In this document: positions 37,313-46,038 of the stretch, piece by piece
Position numbering within the stretch: position 1 is the stretch's first letter
Layout: the number at the start of each line of letters is the position of its first letter
From: Neobacillus niacini
Lineage (GTDB): Bacteria > Bacillota > Bacilli > Bacillales > Cytobacillaceae
Direction: 5' to 3'
Assembly (NCBI RefSeq): GCF_000759675.1
Contig: NZ_BAWM01000026.1
Coordinates: forward strand, 1 to 64,000
Length of the DNA: 64,000 nt
Notes under the pieces: generated by a model
The model's database searches: none
What the model was told of the DNA's origin: nothing
What the model saw: the letters and a program-made list of their open reading frames with translations, nothing else
Made by a program: the position numbers and the translations under genes

Positions 37313-38515
37313 TTGAAAAAATATGTGTTTATCGCCAATGGCAATAAGCCCACCCCTGAAGAACAAATGAACATGGATAAAATAAAGCTGAGTAATTTTA
37401 GTTTGCCATGTGTGGAGGCGGCCCTAGAACAGGGGTATAAAATTTTCATGGGTGTAAATCGAAAGACGGCCGAAAATCTGGAATGTGAAGGCTATGATAT
37501 TATATTCTATGATTCTAGTACGTTTCGCAGCTTGTTGGATATTAAAAGTAACTTCACTGCCTTTAAAAATTTGTTGTCCCTGCTGAAAAGGGAACAAATC
37601 GACGTCATTCACTGTAATACTCCCATTGGCGGCATCATGGGACGATTATGCGGAAAATTGGCGAAGGTTCCGAAAGTAATTTATACAGCTCATGGTTTTC
37701 ATTTTTATAATGGGGCCCCCTTGATAAATCGGACATTTTTTAAATGGGCTGAAATGATTATGGCTCGATTCACAGATGCCATCATAACAATGAACCAGGA
37801 GGATTTTGAAGCAGCCCAAAAATTTAATTTAAGAAAGGGCGGAAGGGTTTATTATATACCTGGTGTTGGAATTGATACCGAGCAATATCAACTTGAAAGT
37901 TTGGACAAAAGAAAGATCAGAGAAGCTATTGGTTTAAGAGGTGACGATATTGCTATCATATCCACTGGTGATTTGATAAAAAGAAAGAATTTTAACACTG
38001 CAATAACAGCCATCGCGAAAGCGAACAACCCCAAGCTGCATTTTTTGATTTGCGGGAAAGGTCCTGAATTAGACTCGCTAACAGCTTTAGCAAAAGAACT
38101 TGGGGTAGACAATCAAATACATTTTTTGGGTTTTCGATCAGATATCAAGGAATTACTGCATATATCTGATCTTTTTTTGTTTCCAAGTATTCAGGAAGGG
38201 CTGCCCCGATCATTGATGGAAGCAATGGCTTCAGGGCTTCCATGTATTGTTTCCAACGTACGTGGGAATGTGGATCTAATTGAACATGGCAATGGGGGCA
38301 TGTTAATCAATCCTTTTGACGCAAATGGGTATGCAAAGGCCATTAATGAACTTATAGCAAACGAAAATTTAAGGTTCGAAATGAGCTCGAATAACTTAGA
38401 GGCAATCAAAAAGTTTGATGTGGAAATTGTGAAAAAAGAAATGAATGAAATTTATAAACATATTCTAGTGGATAGGTATGAAGGAGGTGTCATTGATTTA
38501 AAGCTTCGTATGTAA
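37313..38515 (+). CDS. glycosyltransferase family 4 (GT-B)
   Basis: 400-residue GT-B enzyme adding one sugar of the repeat unit. The N-terminal half has IDVIHCNTPIGGIMGR; the C-terminal half has STGDLIKRKNF and the nucleotide-sugar motif SIQEGLPRSLMEAMASG. It starts at a TTG at 37313 with AAAGGAT about 9 bases before it; the upstream ATG lacks a ribosome site. Sugar donor unknown. Confidence 0.88.
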   Translation: MKKYVFIANGNKPTPEEQMNMDKIKLSNFSLPCVEAALEQGYKIFMGVNRKTAENLECEGYDIIFYDSSTFRSLLDIKSNFTAFKNLLSLLKREQIDVIHCNTPIGGIMGRLCGKLAKVPKVIYTAHGFHFYNGAPLINRTFFKWAEMIMARFTDAIITMNQEDFEAAQKFNLRKGGRVYYIPGVGIDTEQYQLESLDKRKIREAIGLRGDDIAIISTGDLIKRKNFNTAITAIAKANNPKLHFLICGKGPELDSLTALAKELGVDNQIHFLGFRSDIKELLHISDLFLFPSIQEGLPRSLMEAMASGLPCIVSNVRGNVDLIEHGNGGMLINPFDANGYAKAINELIANENLRFEMSSNNLEAIKKFDVEIVKKEMNEIYKHILVDRYEGGVIDLKLRM

Positions 38516-38547
38516 ACTGGCTAATTAGCATGAAAGGATGGTAGTAA

Positions 38548-39801
38548 ATGAACGCAGGAAAAACTCTTCAAATTCCATTCTCTCCTCCAGATATTACTGA
38601 GCATGAAGTCAATGCTGTGATCGATACCCTAAAATCAGGATGGATTACAACAGGACCGAAAACAAAATTATTGGAAGAAAAAATCGCTGCCTATACCAAT
38701 TCGGGTAAAGCTGTTTGCTTGAATTCAGCAACGGCGGCGATGGAATTAACGTTGAGAATTCTCGGCATTGGTCAAGGGGATGAGGTAATCACCAGCGCCT
38801 ATACGTACACCGCTTCCGCTAGTGTAATTCACCATACAGGGGCAAAAATTGTATTAGTAGATACAGCAAAGGATTCTTTTCAAATGGATTATGACCGGTT
38901 AGAGAAGGCCATTACTGAAAAAACAAAAGCCATTATTCCAGTCGATATTGCCGGCGTGATGTGTGATTATGATCGAATCTTTGAAATCGCAAGTCGAAAA
39001 AAACATTTATTTCACCCGACAAATGAGCTGCAAGAGGCATTTGGCCGGGTAATCGTCCTTGCCGACGCTGCCCATTCTTTTGGAGCTGTATATAAGGGAA
39101 GAAAAAGCGGTGAGGCCGCGGATTTTACCAGCCTCTCCTTTCATGCTGTTAAAAATTTGACTACTGCTGAAGGCGGGGCTGTTATTTGGAAAGACATCCC
39201 AGGGATTGATAATGAGGAACTATATAAGCAATACATGCTGTTATCACTGCATGGGCAGTCGAAGGATGCCTTGACTAAAAACAAATTAGGCGGCTGGGAA
39301 TATGACATCCTATATCCTGCTTACAAATGTAATATGACGGATATTATGGCTTCTATTGGGCTTGCTCAGTTTCAGCGATATGATTCTCTCTTGGAAAAAA
39401 GAAAACAAATAATTGAACGGTATGACCAGGAGCTTGCTGAACAAGGATTGGATATATTAAAGCATTATACGGATGACTATTCTTCCAGTGGACACTTATA
39501 CCTCGTCCGCTTAAAAGGAAGAGACGAGTCTTATCGTAATTATGTAATTGAAGAAATGGCGCGAAATGGCATTTCTACCAATGTTCATTATAAGCCGCTT
39601 CCATTACATACGGCATACAAAAATATGGGGTTTGACATTCAGGATTTTCCGAATGCTTTTGCCGTTTATCAGAATGAAATTACGCTTCCGCTTCATACAT
39701 TATTGAGCGATGAGGATATCGAGTATGTAATGTTTTTTTTCAAGAAAATCTTGAGAGGCAATTTTTTAGCTGCAAAAGTGGGAGAGAGGGCGAATGTATA
39801 A
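38548..39801 (+). CDS. DegT/DnrJ/EryC1-family sugar aminotransferase
   Basis: 417-residue PLP enzyme that aminates a nucleotide-linked keto-sugar. Motifs include SGWITTGPKT, the YTYTASASV loop, LADAAHSFGA, and the PLP lysine in SFHAVKNLTTAEGG. The natural substrate would be the 4-keto-6-deoxy sugar made by the EpsC-type enzyme of this locus. Good AAAGGAT ribosome site; overlaps the sugar transferase by 8 bases. Confidence 0.9.
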   Translation: MNAGKTLQIPFSPPDITEHEVNAVIDTLKSGWITTGPKTKLLEEKIAAYTNSGKAVCLNSATAAMELTLRILGIGQGDEVITSAYTYTASASVIHHTGAKIVLVDTAKDSFQMDYDRLEKAITEKTKAIIPVDIAGVMCDYDRIFEIASRKKHLFHPTNELQEAFGRVIVLADAAHSFGAVYKGRKSGEAADFTSLSFHAVKNLTTAEGGAVIWKDIPGIDNEELYKQYMLLSLHGQSKDALTKNKLGGWEYDILYPAYKCNMTDIMASIGLAQFQRYDSLLEKRKQIIERYDQELAEQGLDILKHYTDDYSSSGHLYLVRLKGRDESYRNYVIEEMARNGISTNVHYKPLPLHTAYKNMGFDIQDFPNAFAVYQNEITLPLHTLLSDEDIEYVMFFFKKILRGNFLAAKVGERANV

Positions 39802-40402
39802 ATTATTTTTAAAAAGATGGATGGATTTATTGGCGGCCATACTAGCCCTGCCAGTATTAATGTTTGTGATATTAATAGTTGGCATTTTAATAAAGTTAGA
39901 GGATAACGGCCCCATTTTTTATAAGTCAAAACGGCTTGGAAAAAATGGGATTCCATTTCTTATGTATAAGTTCAGGTCAATGAAAGTAAATGCTCCGGAT
40001 ATTAGAAATGAAGACGGATCCACCTTTAATTCGGAAAATGATCCCAGGATGACCAAAATCGGCAAATTTATTCGAAAAACAAGTATCGATGAAGTGCCCC
40101 AATTATTAAATGTAGTAATTGGGAATATGAGCTTTATTGGACCCAGGCCGGATTTGCCAGATCAAATCTCTTTATATGAAGGAAATGAAATTCGTAAATT
40201 AGAAGTTTTACCAGGTTTAACTGGTTATAATCAAGCTTATTTCCGCAACTCGATTCCCTTAAGAGAAAAGTTTGAAAATGATGTTTATTACGTGGATCAC
40301 ATTAGCCTCTTTTTTGATTTAAAAATCCTATTAAAAACATTCACAATAATAATTCATCGCAAACATGTTTATTCAAATCATGATAAATCTATCGGGGGAT
40401 AA
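39794..40402 (+). CDS. initiating undecaprenyl-phosphate sugar phosphotransferase (EpsL-like)
   Basis: 202-residue bacterial sugar transferase that transfers a sugar-1-phosphate to undecaprenyl phosphate, starting each repeat unit. One N-terminal membrane hairpin (WMDLLAAILALPVLMFVIL) is followed by MYKFRSM, KTSIDEVPQLLNV, SFIGPRPDLP and LPGLTGYNQ, all diagnostic motifs. Related to EpsL/PglC in size. Confidence 0.92.
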   Translation: MYKLFLKRWMDLLAAILALPVLMFVILIVGILIKLEDNGPIFYKSKRLGKNGIPFLMYKFRSMKVNAPDIRNEDGSTFNSENDPRMTKIGKFIRKTSIDEVPQLLNVVIGNMSFIGPRPDLPDQISLYEGNEIRKLEVLPGLTGYNQAYFRNSIPLREKFENDVYYVDHISLFFDLKILLKTFTIIIHRKHVYSNHDKSIGG

Positions 40403-40425
40403 AGATCAGGAGGAGATTAATAACC

Positions 40426-41196
40426 GTGAGATGTGCAATAATGCAGCCAACCTATATGCCTTGGATTGGATATTTTTCAATGATTGATAAAGTAGATGTT
40501 TTTGTTTTTCTAGATGATGTCCAATTAGTGAAGCGTAGTTGGCAGGTCAGGAACAAAATAAAAAGTAATGGTAAAGAGCTATTGCTTACAATTCCGATTG
40601 TAAAGGACAAAAAAAGAAATGATATGCTCATCCAAAATTCATCGTACTGTAAAAAAGAAAATTGGAAAGAAAAGCATTTAAAATCCATCAATCATAGCTA
40701 TTCGAAAGCTAAATGCTATTACGAAGTGTATCCATTTATCGAAAAAATATATTGGAAAAATCATGCCAGTATAGCCCAATTCAATATAGATATAATTAAA
40801 AGGATTTGTGAAAAAATAGGGATTACTTCAAGGTTAATCGTTTCATCAAATATAAACAAAAATAAAGGAAAAAAAGATGAACTGCTGGCAAATATCTGTG
40901 AATCTATTAATGTCAGACGTTTTTTATCAGCTCAAGGGGCGGTTCCGTATATAGAGGAAAACAACCCTGGTGGGGAGTTTACTGAAAGAAAAATAGAACT
41001 ATATTATCACATGTATAATCACCCAATCTATCCGCAATTAGGAAATGATTTTATCTCCCATATGGGAATATTTGATTTGTTATTTAACACAGGGTTCGAT
41101 CATGCATTGGAAATCATTAGAAGCGGAAATGAAAAAGATTTATTTTATTTAGATTACCGGGATCTATTTTTGCAAAATGCGAGGGGTAATATGTGA
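40426..41196 (+). CDS. WbqC-family protein
   Basis: 256-residue soluble protein opening with MRCAIMQPTYMPWIGYFSMI, the hallmark of the WbqC family found in O-antigen and capsule clusters. The later part contains SHMGIFDLLFN. WbqC proteins occur with amino-sugar modification genes, but the reaction is not firmly established to my knowledge. GTG start with AGGAGG upstream. Coupled to the phosphoesterase gene by a 4-base ATGTGA overlap. Confidence 0.87.
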   Translation: MRCAIMQPTYMPWIGYFSMIDKVDVFVFLDDVQLVKRSWQVRNKIKSNGKELLLTIPIVKDKKRNDMLIQNSSYCKKENWKEKHLKSINHSYSKAKCYYEVYPFIEKIYWKNHASIAQFNIDIIKRICEKIGITSRLIVSSNINKNKGKKDELLANICESINVRRFLSAQGAVPYIEENNPGGEFTERKIELYYHMYNHPIYPQLGNDFISHMGIFDLLFNTGFDHALEIIRSGNEKDLFYLDYRDLFLQNARGNM

Positions 41197-41900
41197 AAAT
41201 TTGCCTTTTTTCAGATATACATGGGAATCTATATGCATTAGAAAAATTCCTTATAAAAAGTAGAGAACTAGGAATAGACTTTTATGTTTTTTGTGGGGAT
41301 ATTTTTGGTTATTATTACGATCAGGACACTATCATTTCCAAACTGAAAGGGATGGAACATTTATCTGCGATAAAAGGGAACCATGACCAATATTTTTTAA
41401 ATGCCAGTATGAGCCAGGCAGAGGAGAAATGCTTAATTGATAAATTTGGATATTCTTATAAAGATATAACAATAAAAATATCCAATGAAAATAAAGAATT
41501 TGTTAAAAATTTATCGGAGCAAATAGAGCTGAATTTTTTTGGGAAAAGGATAGGCATCTTTCATGGCTCACCTATGGATCCGTTGAATGGCAGGGTTTAT
41601 CCGGATACGGAAATCTCTGAATCTGATGGTTATTTAAAATATGATTACGTCATTTTGGGGCATACCCATTACCGCATGGTAAGACATATAGGATCTACAA
41701 CCGTTATCAACCCCGGTTCCCTTGGACAGCCGCGTGATAAACATGGCTTTAGTTTTGCTGTACTGACAATTCCCGAAGGAGAAATTGAATACCACGAAAT
41801 TGAGTGGGATAGGAATTTGCTGGTAAAAGATATTGAAATTAATGATCCCGGCAGCCAAAAATTGATAAACATTCTGTTTAGAAATGAGGAGTCACCTTGA
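41193..41900 (+). CDS. calcineurin-like metallophosphoesterase
   Basis: 235-residue phosphoesterase with the metal-binding set LFSDIHGNLYAL, FCGDIFGYY, KGNHDQ, GIFHGSP and LGHTHYRM, as in YfcE/MJ0936-type enzymes. Substrate unknown; in this context it might hydrolyse a nucleotide or phospho-sugar intermediate. Overlaps both neighbours by 4 bases, so the three genes WbqC, phosphoesterase and ATP-grasp form one tightly coupled module. Confidence 0.85.
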   Translation: MKICLFSDIHGNLYALEKFLIKSRELGIDFYVFCGDIFGYYYDQDTIISKLKGMEHLSAIKGNHDQYFLNASMSQAEEKCLIDKFGYSYKDITIKISNENKEFVKNLSEQIELNFFGKRIGIFHGSPMDPLNGRVYPDTEISESDGYLKYDYVILGHTHYRMVRHIGSTTVINPGSLGQPRDKHGFSFAVLTIPEGEIEYHEIEWDRNLLVKDIEINDPGSQKLINILFRNEESP

Positions 41901-42838
41901 ATAGAACGATACTTGTCTCTGCTATTGGCGGAGATGTCGGACATAGCGTGTTAAAATGTCTTTTACAGGAAAAAGATAAATTAATAGGCTGCGATTTGTA
42001 TCAATTCCCTGTAGGTTTAAATGTGGTTGACGGGTTTTTTACTTCACTTCCAGCACTGCACTCAAATTATATTTCTCATTTGCTGGAACATTGTAAAAAA
42101 TATCAGGTAACTCATTTTATACCGATCAGTGAGCCTGAAATTGAAGTTGTCAGTGATAACCTTGAAGTATTTCAAAAGGAAAAAATCAAGGTCCTTATAA
42201 ATCAGAAGGAAATTATTCAATACTGTCTCGATAAAAACCTATCTGCAAAAAAATTAAAAAGCATCGGCTTAGATGTCCCTGACTCCTGGCTGGCAGATGA
42301 CTTTGAACCGGATGGCAAAAAGTACATCGTCAAATTTATAAAATCATGGGGGTCAAAATTATTAAGAGTGATAGCCACTAAAGAAGAATTAGAACAGATC
42401 AAAAAAAGCTTCACGCAGCCTCTTTTAATCCAAGAGTATATTGATGAACCTGACAATGAATATACAGTAGGGGTTTTCAGTGATGGGGAGGATATAAGAG
42501 TCATTTCATTTAAGAGAAAGCTTCAGGGGGGATACACCAAATTTGTGGAATTAATAAATGATGAGACTATAAAACGTGATGCCATGATTGCCGCAAAAGA
42601 ATTCGGGCTAAAAGGGAGTTTTAACATCCAATTAAGGAAATCAAACGGAAGAAACTATATTTTTGAGATAAATCCAAGATTGTCGGGGTCCGTTCACTTC
42701 CGGCATTTGTTGGGTTTTAAAGACGTTTTATGGTGGCTCGATTCTTTAGATCAATTCAAATTAGCGGAGTATAAAAATCCTTATAGTATAGCGATAGGTG
42801 TGAGGGAATTGAATGAAAAGTTCTTGCTTGTAGAATAA
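41897..42838 (+). CDS. ATP-grasp domain ligase
   Basis: 313-residue protein of the carbamoyl-phosphate-synthase-like ATP-grasp type. The N-terminus ILVSAIGGDVGHSVLKCLL is the pre-ATP-grasp Rossmann part, LIQEYIDEPDNEYTVGVF is the lid and ATP site, and FEINPRLSGS holds the Mg ligands. Enzymes of this class join a carboxylate to an amine, so an amide decoration of the amino sugar made by the DegT-type enzyme is plausible. TTG start in a TTGA overlap. A terminator follows at once. Confidence 0.85.
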   Translation: MNRTILVSAIGGDVGHSVLKCLLQEKDKLIGCDLYQFPVGLNVVDGFFTSLPALHSNYISHLLEHCKKYQVTHFIPISEPEIEVVSDNLEVFQKEKIKVLINQKEIIQYCLDKNLSAKKLKSIGLDVPDSWLADDFEPDGKKYIVKFIKSWGSKLLRVIATKEELEQIKKSFTQPLLIQEYIDEPDNEYTVGVFSDGEDIRVISFKRKLQGGYTKFVELINDETIKRDAMIAAKEFGLKGSFNIQLRKSNGRNYIFEINPRLSGSVHFRHLLGFKDVLWWLDSLDQFKLAEYKNPYSIAIGVRELNEKFLLVE

Positions 42839-42867
42839 AAGGATCTAAGGCAAGAATTATAATAAAT

Positions 42868-42901
42868 GGGGCTTTGGGTGATTAACCAAGCCCCTTTTTT
42901 A
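42868..42901 (+). terminator. terminator ending the main eps operon
   Basis: GGGGCTTTGG with CCAAGCCCC around a short loop, then six or more T residues, 30 bases after the ATP-grasp stop. Confidence 0.92.
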
Positions 42902-42940
42902 TTTCGAGGTAAGAAAAGATCATTGCCTGTGGAGGTAATT

Positions 42941-44650
42941 ATGAAAATAAAAAAGTCCTTCCCAGTTTTTAGAAATCAAGAAGATAACGAACGGAGAAAC
43001 TTTTTATCTTGGCTATTTTTTGGGCTTCTAGCCTTCATAACTTTTTTTTCTTTTAAAAGGGAAGGTGGAGTAATAGACCCACAAAAAGTTAATAAAGGAA
43101 TGATGTTGAATAAAGATGAGAATACGATTTCTAATGAACTTGAAAAGATAAATGCAAAGTTGACGGATATATCGGTAAATGTTAAAAGTTTTGGAGCAAG
43201 AGGTGACGGGAAAGCCGATGATACTGTCCCTATTCAAAACGCTATAGATTATACAGCATCACTTGGGGGGGGAATTGTATATTTCCCGAATGGTCATTTC
43301 CGTACTTCCTCAACCATTTCAATTGACGCTGATTACGTTAGTTTAGTTGGAGTAGGCTGTAATTCTTCATATCTATCCCCATTATTGGGCCACATGACAG
43401 CTATCCTTTTTTTTGGAAATGAAAAGGGTTCGTGGAGATGGGGAAATGTTGTAAAGGACTTGGGAATTAGGAATTCACATGCAGAAGGCATTAAAATGGT
43501 AAATAACCTTCAATGGAAATTAGAAGGAATAGATGTGAGAAACTGTGAAGGAAATGGGGTTTACGGAAAAAATTCATGGATCGGAAGGTTGCATAATTCC
43601 TGTCTTTATAGGAATAAAAAATCAGGTTTCTATGCTGACAAAGACTGTCATGCTCTATCTATTATTGGTACACACATTATCGATAATAAGAGGTATGGGA
43701 TTTATGCTCCAAAGGAATCTACTATAACAGGAAATACTTTTGAACTAAATAAATTGGCAGATATCTACATCCCTTCTACCAAGGAAAGTATTTTTATTGC
43801 AGGGAATTATTTTGAGGGTGGAAGAAGTGAAGGAGCAGCTATTCACGTCTTAGGTAAATTTATTTCAATTGATACGAATGGACTAGGGGGGCAGCCCTTA
43901 GGAATAAAACTAGAGGGTGCAAGTCATGTAAAAGTATCAAACAATTTTGTAGGGATGACACTTGGGGAATTAGCCCATAACAATCTTCAAACCATTTATG
44001 TAGATGAAAAGTGTAAAAATATCGAGCTTGATAATGTAGGAACATTAACTGTTAAACCAGGTGCAAATCTGATCAAACAGGGGGCAGTTAAGGATCATTT
44101 ATATCCATTTGGAGAGTTTGAATCACTAAAGAATGGGGTTCCGGTAGGATGGACAAAAAAAGGTACCTTTACTTCTCAAGTTGTTCCGTCATTTAGCGGG
44201 GAATGTGATAAAGCTTTAAAGGTAACAACAAAGTCAAAACATGATCGAATGATAAGAAACTTGTCTGGCTTAAAACCTAATACAATCTATACCTGGGGTG
44301 CGATGATTAGTACGGAGGATGCCGATGCGGTTGAAGTCAGGTGCTATAACACTGCAATTGTAAAAGGTGATGAACATTATTGGAGCGCGAATTTCAAAAA
44401 AGGGCATTACATAGCAACTACCGCATTTATAACAGCTATCGATGGTAGCGCTGATATCAGTATAGGTTCGGCCTATTTAGGAACTTTTAAATTAGAATGG
44501 ATTGCCGTGGTAGAAGGGTATTACACCGAGCGAAATTTCCCAAGAAAAAGCAACAGAGAAAATACAAGCGTTATTCAAAGCGAAAATGGTTCATATTACA
44601 AAATTTCCGTCAATAATGATGGTACTTTTAAAAGCATTTTATTAATTTAA
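42941..44650 (+). CDS. secreted right-handed beta-helix protein (pectate lyase superfamily)
   Basis: 569-residue protein. An N-terminal ERRNFLSW motif followed by a hydrophobic stretch (LFFGLLAFITFF) resembles a twin-arginine signal or a membrane anchor. Residues from about 85 start the Pectate_lyase_3 domain (VKSFGARGDGKADDTVPIQN), followed by beta-helix repeats and a C-terminal carbohydrate-binding-like region. Such proteins bind, trim or depolymerise polysaccharide. An ideal GGAGGT site places the ATG at 42941; an earlier in-frame ATG lies inside the terminator hairpin. It is downstream of that terminator, so it needs read-through or its own promoter. Confidence 0.82.
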   Translation: MKIKKSFPVFRNQEDNERRNFLSWLFFGLLAFITFFSFKREGGVIDPQKVNKGMMLNKDENTISNELEKINAKLTDISVNVKSFGARGDGKADDTVPIQNAIDYTASLGGGIVYFPNGHFRTSSTISIDADYVSLVGVGCNSSYLSPLLGHMTAILFFGNEKGSWRWGNVVKDLGIRNSHAEGIKMVNNLQWKLEGIDVRNCEGNGVYGKNSWIGRLHNSCLYRNKKSGFYADKDCHALSIIGTHIIDNKRYGIYAPKESTITGNTFELNKLADIYIPSTKESIFIAGNYFEGGRSEGAAIHVLGKFISIDTNGLGGQPLGIKLEGASHVKVSNNFVGMTLGELAHNNLQTIYVDEKCKNIELDNVGTLTVKPGANLIKQGAVKDHLYPFGEFESLKNGVPVGWTKKGTFTSQVVPSFSGECDKALKVTTKSKHDRMIRNLSGLKPNTIYTWGAMISTEDADAVEVRCYNTAIVKGDEHYWSANFKKGHYIATTAFITAIDGSADISIGSAYLGTFKLEWIAVVEGYYTERNFPRKSNRENTSVIQSENGSYYKISVNNDGTFKSILLI

Positions 44651-44794
44651 TTCACTTTTGAAAAAAGTGCGAAACAATGTTTTAAAATACTAGGAGCTTT
44701 TGGCAATTAACTTAAATAAGATAGTTAGTTGCAGTTCAGTTTTTTCCAAACCATTATCATGAATTCAAAGTATTAATCTAATGTTGTCAATATT

Positions 44795-44814
44795 AACTTG
44801 ATGTACATCAAGTT
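44795..44814. promoter_or_regulatory. perfect 20-bp palindrome
   Basis: AACTTGATGTACATCAAGTT is identical to its own reverse complement. It lies between the lyase-like gene and an acyltransferase remnant. It has no loop or T tract, so an operator or a protein-binding site is more likely than a terminator; the target is unknown. Confidence 0.55.
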
Positions 44815-44877
44815 TGGGGAGATGCTTAAATGTAGTAATAGCCCTATAACCTAAAAATGAAACATATAGATATATAA

Positions 44878-45258
44878 AAGATTAAAGAATTTCTTTTCGA
44901 AAAACTCCCAAGAATCAGAATTGCTGTAATCTCTATTTTGATAATTATTAGTTATATACTAACCTATATAATAAGTGACATAGTTCCAAATTCAAATACA
45001 ATATTAAATACTTTCACACTAATTCTTGTATTAGGATTACTATATAAATATCTGAACAAGTCAAATCGATTTCTAAAATATATGTCCGAATCATCTTATT
45101 CTGTATATCTTATTCATCACCCTGTTATTATCGTTGTCAGTTACTATTATATAGAATATATTAATGATCTAAATCCAGTTGGGAAAATATCTATAGGCAT
45201 TAATAATAACAAAAAGAATAAACGAACTGTTCCTAAGGCAAAAACGGTACAAGGGTAA
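44878..45258 (+). pseudogene. C-terminal remnant of an acyltransferase 3 family protein
   Basis: The translated stretch has two membrane helices and the segment RFLKYMSESSYSVYLIHHPVI, typical of the last helices of OafA/YrhL-type O-acyltransferases. A full enzyme is about 340-600 residues; only about 110-125 remain, without the catalytic histidine-containing N-terminal part, and there is no start codon with a ribosome site. The end (KISIGINNNKKNKRTVPKAK) is also not family-like. It suggests a lost acetylation step for the polysaccharide. Confidence 0.75.
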
Positions 45259-45268
45259 TTGCATAAAC

Positions 45269-45301
45269 AAAGGGGGTGTCTCTAAAAGAGACACCCCCTT
45301 T
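45269..45301. terminator. strong bidirectional terminator
   Basis: Perfect 14-bp stem (AAAGGGGGTGTCTC with GAGACACCCCCTTT) and short loop between convergent genes, with A/T runs on both sides. Confidence 0.92.
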
Positions 45302-45306
45302 GACCA

Positions 45307-46020
45307 TTAGTGATATAAAAAAAGTGTAAGGTTATTTTTACGGTCGATTGTTGCTAATAATACATTACTTACTTCAGTCTGATGGTGGCTCCATAGTGTG
45401 TGTATAAGCCACCCTTCATCCTTATTTAGTTGTTGGAGCTCATGTAGTTCAATTTTGCCTTCTTTAATTATGGTCTTAGGGAGGTCAAAGGGTTCGGTAA
45501 CCATGTTATAGGTTGACGGGGTGATTGCTTCGTATTTTGGATCTAAAAAAACGGACAATTTCCCATCAGCTTCCCACAATGCTAATGCAACTTTTTTAAC
45601 ATCTTCTACTTTCTCTTCCCGTAATTCTTCTAATAAAATATCGATTGATATTCTTGCTTTTTTCAAACCTTTAGAAATAATCTCTCCGTCTTTAACCAGT
45701 GTAATGGGTGGAGGAGTAATTAATTTTCTAATTCGGGGCCATTTTAACATCGTATACACACTGCCAATATACAGCACCACCAATACTGCTGTTGTGGTAA
45801 TAGAACCTTTTAGTCCAAGACGTTCATCTGACAATGGGTGGGCAAGGATGTTCCCGATTATAAGAGCAATAGCGAAATCAATCAATCTTAGCTGAGCAAT
45901 GGAACGCTGTCCCATTGCTTTCGCCACAAGAATCAAAAAGAAATAGGCAACGATAGCACGTAGAATCCACTCTATTGTCGTTAAGGATTCCTGACCATGA
46001 AAGAAATTCAACGAAGACAC
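45307..46020 (-). CDS. DUF421 membrane protein (YetF family)
   Basis: 237-residue protein with three N-terminal helices (residues about 15-90) and a cytosolic domain matching the DUF421/YetF pattern: VAKAMGQRSIAQLRLIDFAIALIIGN, then LITPPPITLVKDGEII and ISIDILLEELRE. Function of the family is not established here. It lies between the terminator and a lactonase-family gene in the same orientation, 18 bases apart, so the two may be co-transcribed. Confidence 0.88.
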   Translation of the reverse strand: MSSLNFFHGQESLTTIEWILRAIVAYFFLILVAKAMGQRSIAQLRLIDFAIALIIGNILAHPLSDERLGLKGSITTTAVLVVLYIGSVYTMLKWPRIRKLITPPPITLVKDGEIISKGLKKARISIDILLEELREEKVEDVKKVALALWEADGKLSVFLDPKYEAITPSTYNMVTEPFDLPKTIIKEGKIELHELQQLNKDEGWLIHTLWSHHQTEVSNVLLATIDRKNNLTLFLYH

Positions 46021-46038
46021 ATCCTTTAATAGTTAAGT

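Noticed and set aside
42866..42940. Upstream ATG at 42866 as start of the beta-helix protein
   Set aside because: The extra 25 codons are encoded by a terminator hairpin, and a near-perfect ribosome site precedes the ATG at 42941.
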